From Deltaproteobacteria bacterium (lineage in GTDB: Bacteria > Desulfobacterota > Desulfobacteria > Desulfobacterales > B30-G6), in contig QMMS01000293.1 in NCBI GenBank assembly GCA_003647375.1, positions 1 through 5,775 of the forward strand: a stretch of DNA of 5,775 nucleotides, in the 5' to 3' direction. This document shows positions 4,452-5,775 of this stretch, piece after piece; within the stretch, counting starts at the first letter, position 1; every line of letters starts with the position of its first letter. Under the pieces are notes generated by a model. It saw only the letters and a program-made list of their open reading frames with translations. It had not been told where the DNA came from and made no database searches. Position numbers and translations under genes: made by a program.

Positions 4452-5040
4452 ATGGAATATAGATTAAATAAAAACCGTCTTCTCGAAATTCTTGGAGAGT
4501 GGAACCGTTTCCTCAAACGTAAGGTCCACCTGATTGCCTGTGGTGGTACAGCTATGACCTTGATGGGTGTGAAACCTTCTACAAAAGATGTCGACTTCAT
4601 AGCTCCTAAGGTTAGAGAGCATGATTACTTGACGAAACAATTAAAGGCACTGGACTACAAACAGGTAACCGGCTCTGGATGGAAAAGAGCTGGAGAGGAT
4701 TTCTAGTTCGACATTTTTCGCGGAAACTGTATTCATACAACGGAGCTGCTGGAATCCCCTCTTGAAGAGAGGAGGCACTCCACCCTGAAAGAATTTTCGC
4801 ATCTTTTTATTGGCATTTTGAACGATTATGATTTGATTGTCAGCAAATTGATGCGGGGAACCAGTGTTGATTATGAAGACTGTCTGAGTTTGACCGAAGC
4901 TCACTTAACAGAAATTGATATGAGGTAGGCTCATCCAACATTTTTATTCAATGATTAGTTACGATGTGGCTGAAGATCGTATAAAGCCGAATATCGATCA
5001 TTATTTAGAATTGTTGCGGGAGAAGGGGCTTTATGACTGA
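4452..5040 (+). pseudogene. DUF6036-like nucleotidyltransferase, broken by an amber codon and a +1 frameshift
   Basis: The reconstructed protein is 195 residues. Its N-terminus (MEYRLNKNRLLEILGEWNRF) leads to the nucleotidyltransferase signature ACGGTAMTLMGVKPSTKDVDF, with Gly31-Gly32 and Asp46/Asp48. TAG at 4704-4706 (codon 85) interrupts it after GEDF. The same frame then continues with clear family sequence: FDIFRGNCIHTTELLESPLE, FSHLFIGILNDYDLIVSKLM and EDCLSLTEAHLTEIDMR. A second TAG at 4926-4928 follows. Skipping the single T at 4926 restores RLIQHFYSMISYDVAEDRIK to REKGLYD and TGA 5038-5040. The likely third catalytic Asp (FDIF, Asp87) lies just past the amber codon, so the 84-residue product should be inactive. 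There is no Shine-Dalgarno sequence before ATG 4452. The end overlaps the next gene by eight bases. Related families include AbiEii-like toxins. Confidence 0.82.
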
Positions 5041-5704
5041 TAGAAAACTTTTAAGCAGTTTGTCGAAACTCGGTTTTTCGATGTTTGAGCCAAGCGAGGA
5101 GCTGGATGTCAACGAAACTCTGGCAGCGGTCGTTAAGAGCCATGACACCCGTTTATGGGAAGGTTTTCCAGTGTTGCTTGCAAATGTGGCTGAAAGTTAT
5201 CAGCTTGCACCAGAACAGGTCGAACAACGATTAAAGAGCAAAGAAGAGAAAGATCTTTTTCACCGATTAATGCTCATGTCCGGGACCTTGTTTTCACATT
5301 ATCGCTTGTCGTTTTCATGGTGGAATAAGCTCCAAAAGGGTCTTTCCAAAAAAGATAACGCATTGGTCAAAAAATGGAAAAGCGATTTGGCCAACAACCG
5401 GACGCTGAAATGTAAAGACGCAGAGCTTGATCCGGAGCGTCTGAAAGGACTTTTTGAACTATATTTTGAAAAAAAGGCTGAAAAAGGCAGGCGGCGAAAA
5501 GAAAAATATGAAGAGTTTTCTTTAGAGTATGCCCTGTCACAAGTTTTTTCGCCAAAGCAAAAAGAACTGTTCAAGAAAAAACTGGAAGGACTCCCTTTTA
5601 CGAAAACCGAGCAGGAGTATTACTCTCGGACGGTCAAGAAGAAAGTAGTCGCGCTGGCGAATTCTGAGTTGCATAGTTTATCGAAAAAACTTTTGGGGCT
5701 ATAA
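5033..5704 (+). CDS. Conserved partner protein of the DUF6036-like nucleotidyltransferase
   Basis: The product is 223 residues, soluble, mostly helical and highly charged. It begins MTDRKLLSSLSKLGFSMFEP, followed by VNETLAAVVKSHDTRLWEGF. A basic linker (KKAEKGRRRKEKYEE) precedes a C-terminal domain with ALSQVFSPKQKELFKKKLEG, FTKTEQEYYSRTVKKKVVAL and ANSELHSLSKKLL. I have an impression of this C-terminal motif recurring in proteins encoded beside nucleotidyltransferases, but I cannot name the family or its function. It may be the antitoxin or regulator of the pair. ATG 5033 overlaps the upstream stop by eight bases, with AAGGGG at 5023-5028 inside the upstream gene as a good ribosome binding site, so it can be translated although the upstream gene is broken. 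The frame is undamaged. No clear terminator follows. Confidence 0.85.
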   Translation: MTDRKLLSSLSKLGFSMFEPSEELDVNETLAAVVKSHDTRLWEGFPVLLANVAESYQLAPEQVEQRLKSKEEKDLFHRLMLMSGTLFSHYRLSFSWWNKLQKGLSKKDNALVKKWKSDLANNRTLKCKDAELDPERLKGLFELYFEKKAEKGRRRKEKYEEFSLEYALSQVFSPKQKELFKKKLEGLPFTKTEQEYYSRTVKKKVVALANSELHSLSKKLLGL

Positions 5705-5775
5705 ATCAATTCAGCATATTCTAAACCGGAATCATTAACCGTGTCCATTATTTGCCGCCCGCTCGACAATGACTC

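Noticed and set aside
4704..4706. Amber codon as a pyrrolysine site
   Set aside because: A second lesion (extra T at 4926) in the same gene makes simple decay more likely, and no pyl genes are visible in the window.
5299..5574. Minus-strand 91-residue serine/phenylalanine-rich ORF
   Set aside because: Its composition is the shadow of the lysine/glutamate-rich coding sequence on the plus strand.
5735..5775. Possible minus-strand C-terminus (VIVERAANNGHG, TAA at 5737-5735)
   Set aside because: Only 12 codons are visible at the window edge; too short to support a gene call.

Overview
The window looks like an accessory region of a bacterial chromosome with moderate-to-low GC. It is built from toxin-antitoxin-like and defence-type genes, several of them broken. 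The mix (MNT/HEPN pair, TOTE-type helicase, ubiquitin-fold Mut7-C protein, ParE/Phd pair, DUF6036-like nucleotidyltransferase) would suit a deltaproteobacterium (Desulfobacterota). That assignment is only an impression from gene families; no rRNA or marker gene is present.

Left part (1-1350). A C-terminal scrap of an MNT nucleotidyltransferase (112-204) overlaps the first third of its HEPN partner (176 to about 346). The HEPN gene is then cut and joined to a small zinc-knuckle protein gene (354-734) whose start and ribosome binding site lie at the junction. Converging on it is an intact minus-strand operon of Phd/YefM-like antitoxin (1287-1024) and ParE/RelE-like toxin (1027-725), with a promoter overlapped by ATGATA/TATCAT half-sites.

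Middle (1350-3100). A 490-base gene-poor stretch holds one doubtful 59-residue ORF. It is followed by an intact minus-strand Mut7-C/ubiquitin-fold/zinc-ribbon protein (2577-1840). At 2858-2904 is the 3' half of a proline tRNA (anticodon GGG) with encoded CCA, followed on its own strand by a strong terminator (2798-2829). The 5' half of the tRNA is absent. This is the usual signature of the far attachment site of an element integrated into a tRNA gene; the geometry puts the element to the right of 2905.

Right part (3100-5775). A full-length MNT gene (3143-3730) has a 24-bp near-palindrome just before its start. Its HEPN partner keeps only about eight codons, then runs into the middle of a TOTE-type superfamily 2 helicase, which itself carries an internal deletion (remnants to about 4185). 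Next come a promoter and three 18-bp inverted repeats on an exact 22-bp period, abutting the start of a DUF6036-like nucleotidyltransferase gene. That gene carries an in-frame amber codon and a one-base insertion. Its 8-base-overlapping downstream partner (5033-5704) is intact.

Two independently broken copies of the same MNT-HEPN junction, a helicase with two deletions and a doubly lesioned nucleotidyltransferase suggest a recombination hot spot where toxin-like partners are lost while neighbours survive. No single new system can be claimed. The 22-bp operator array with its nucleotidyltransferase/partner pair, and the repeated loss of HEPN beside MNT, are the observations most worth following.
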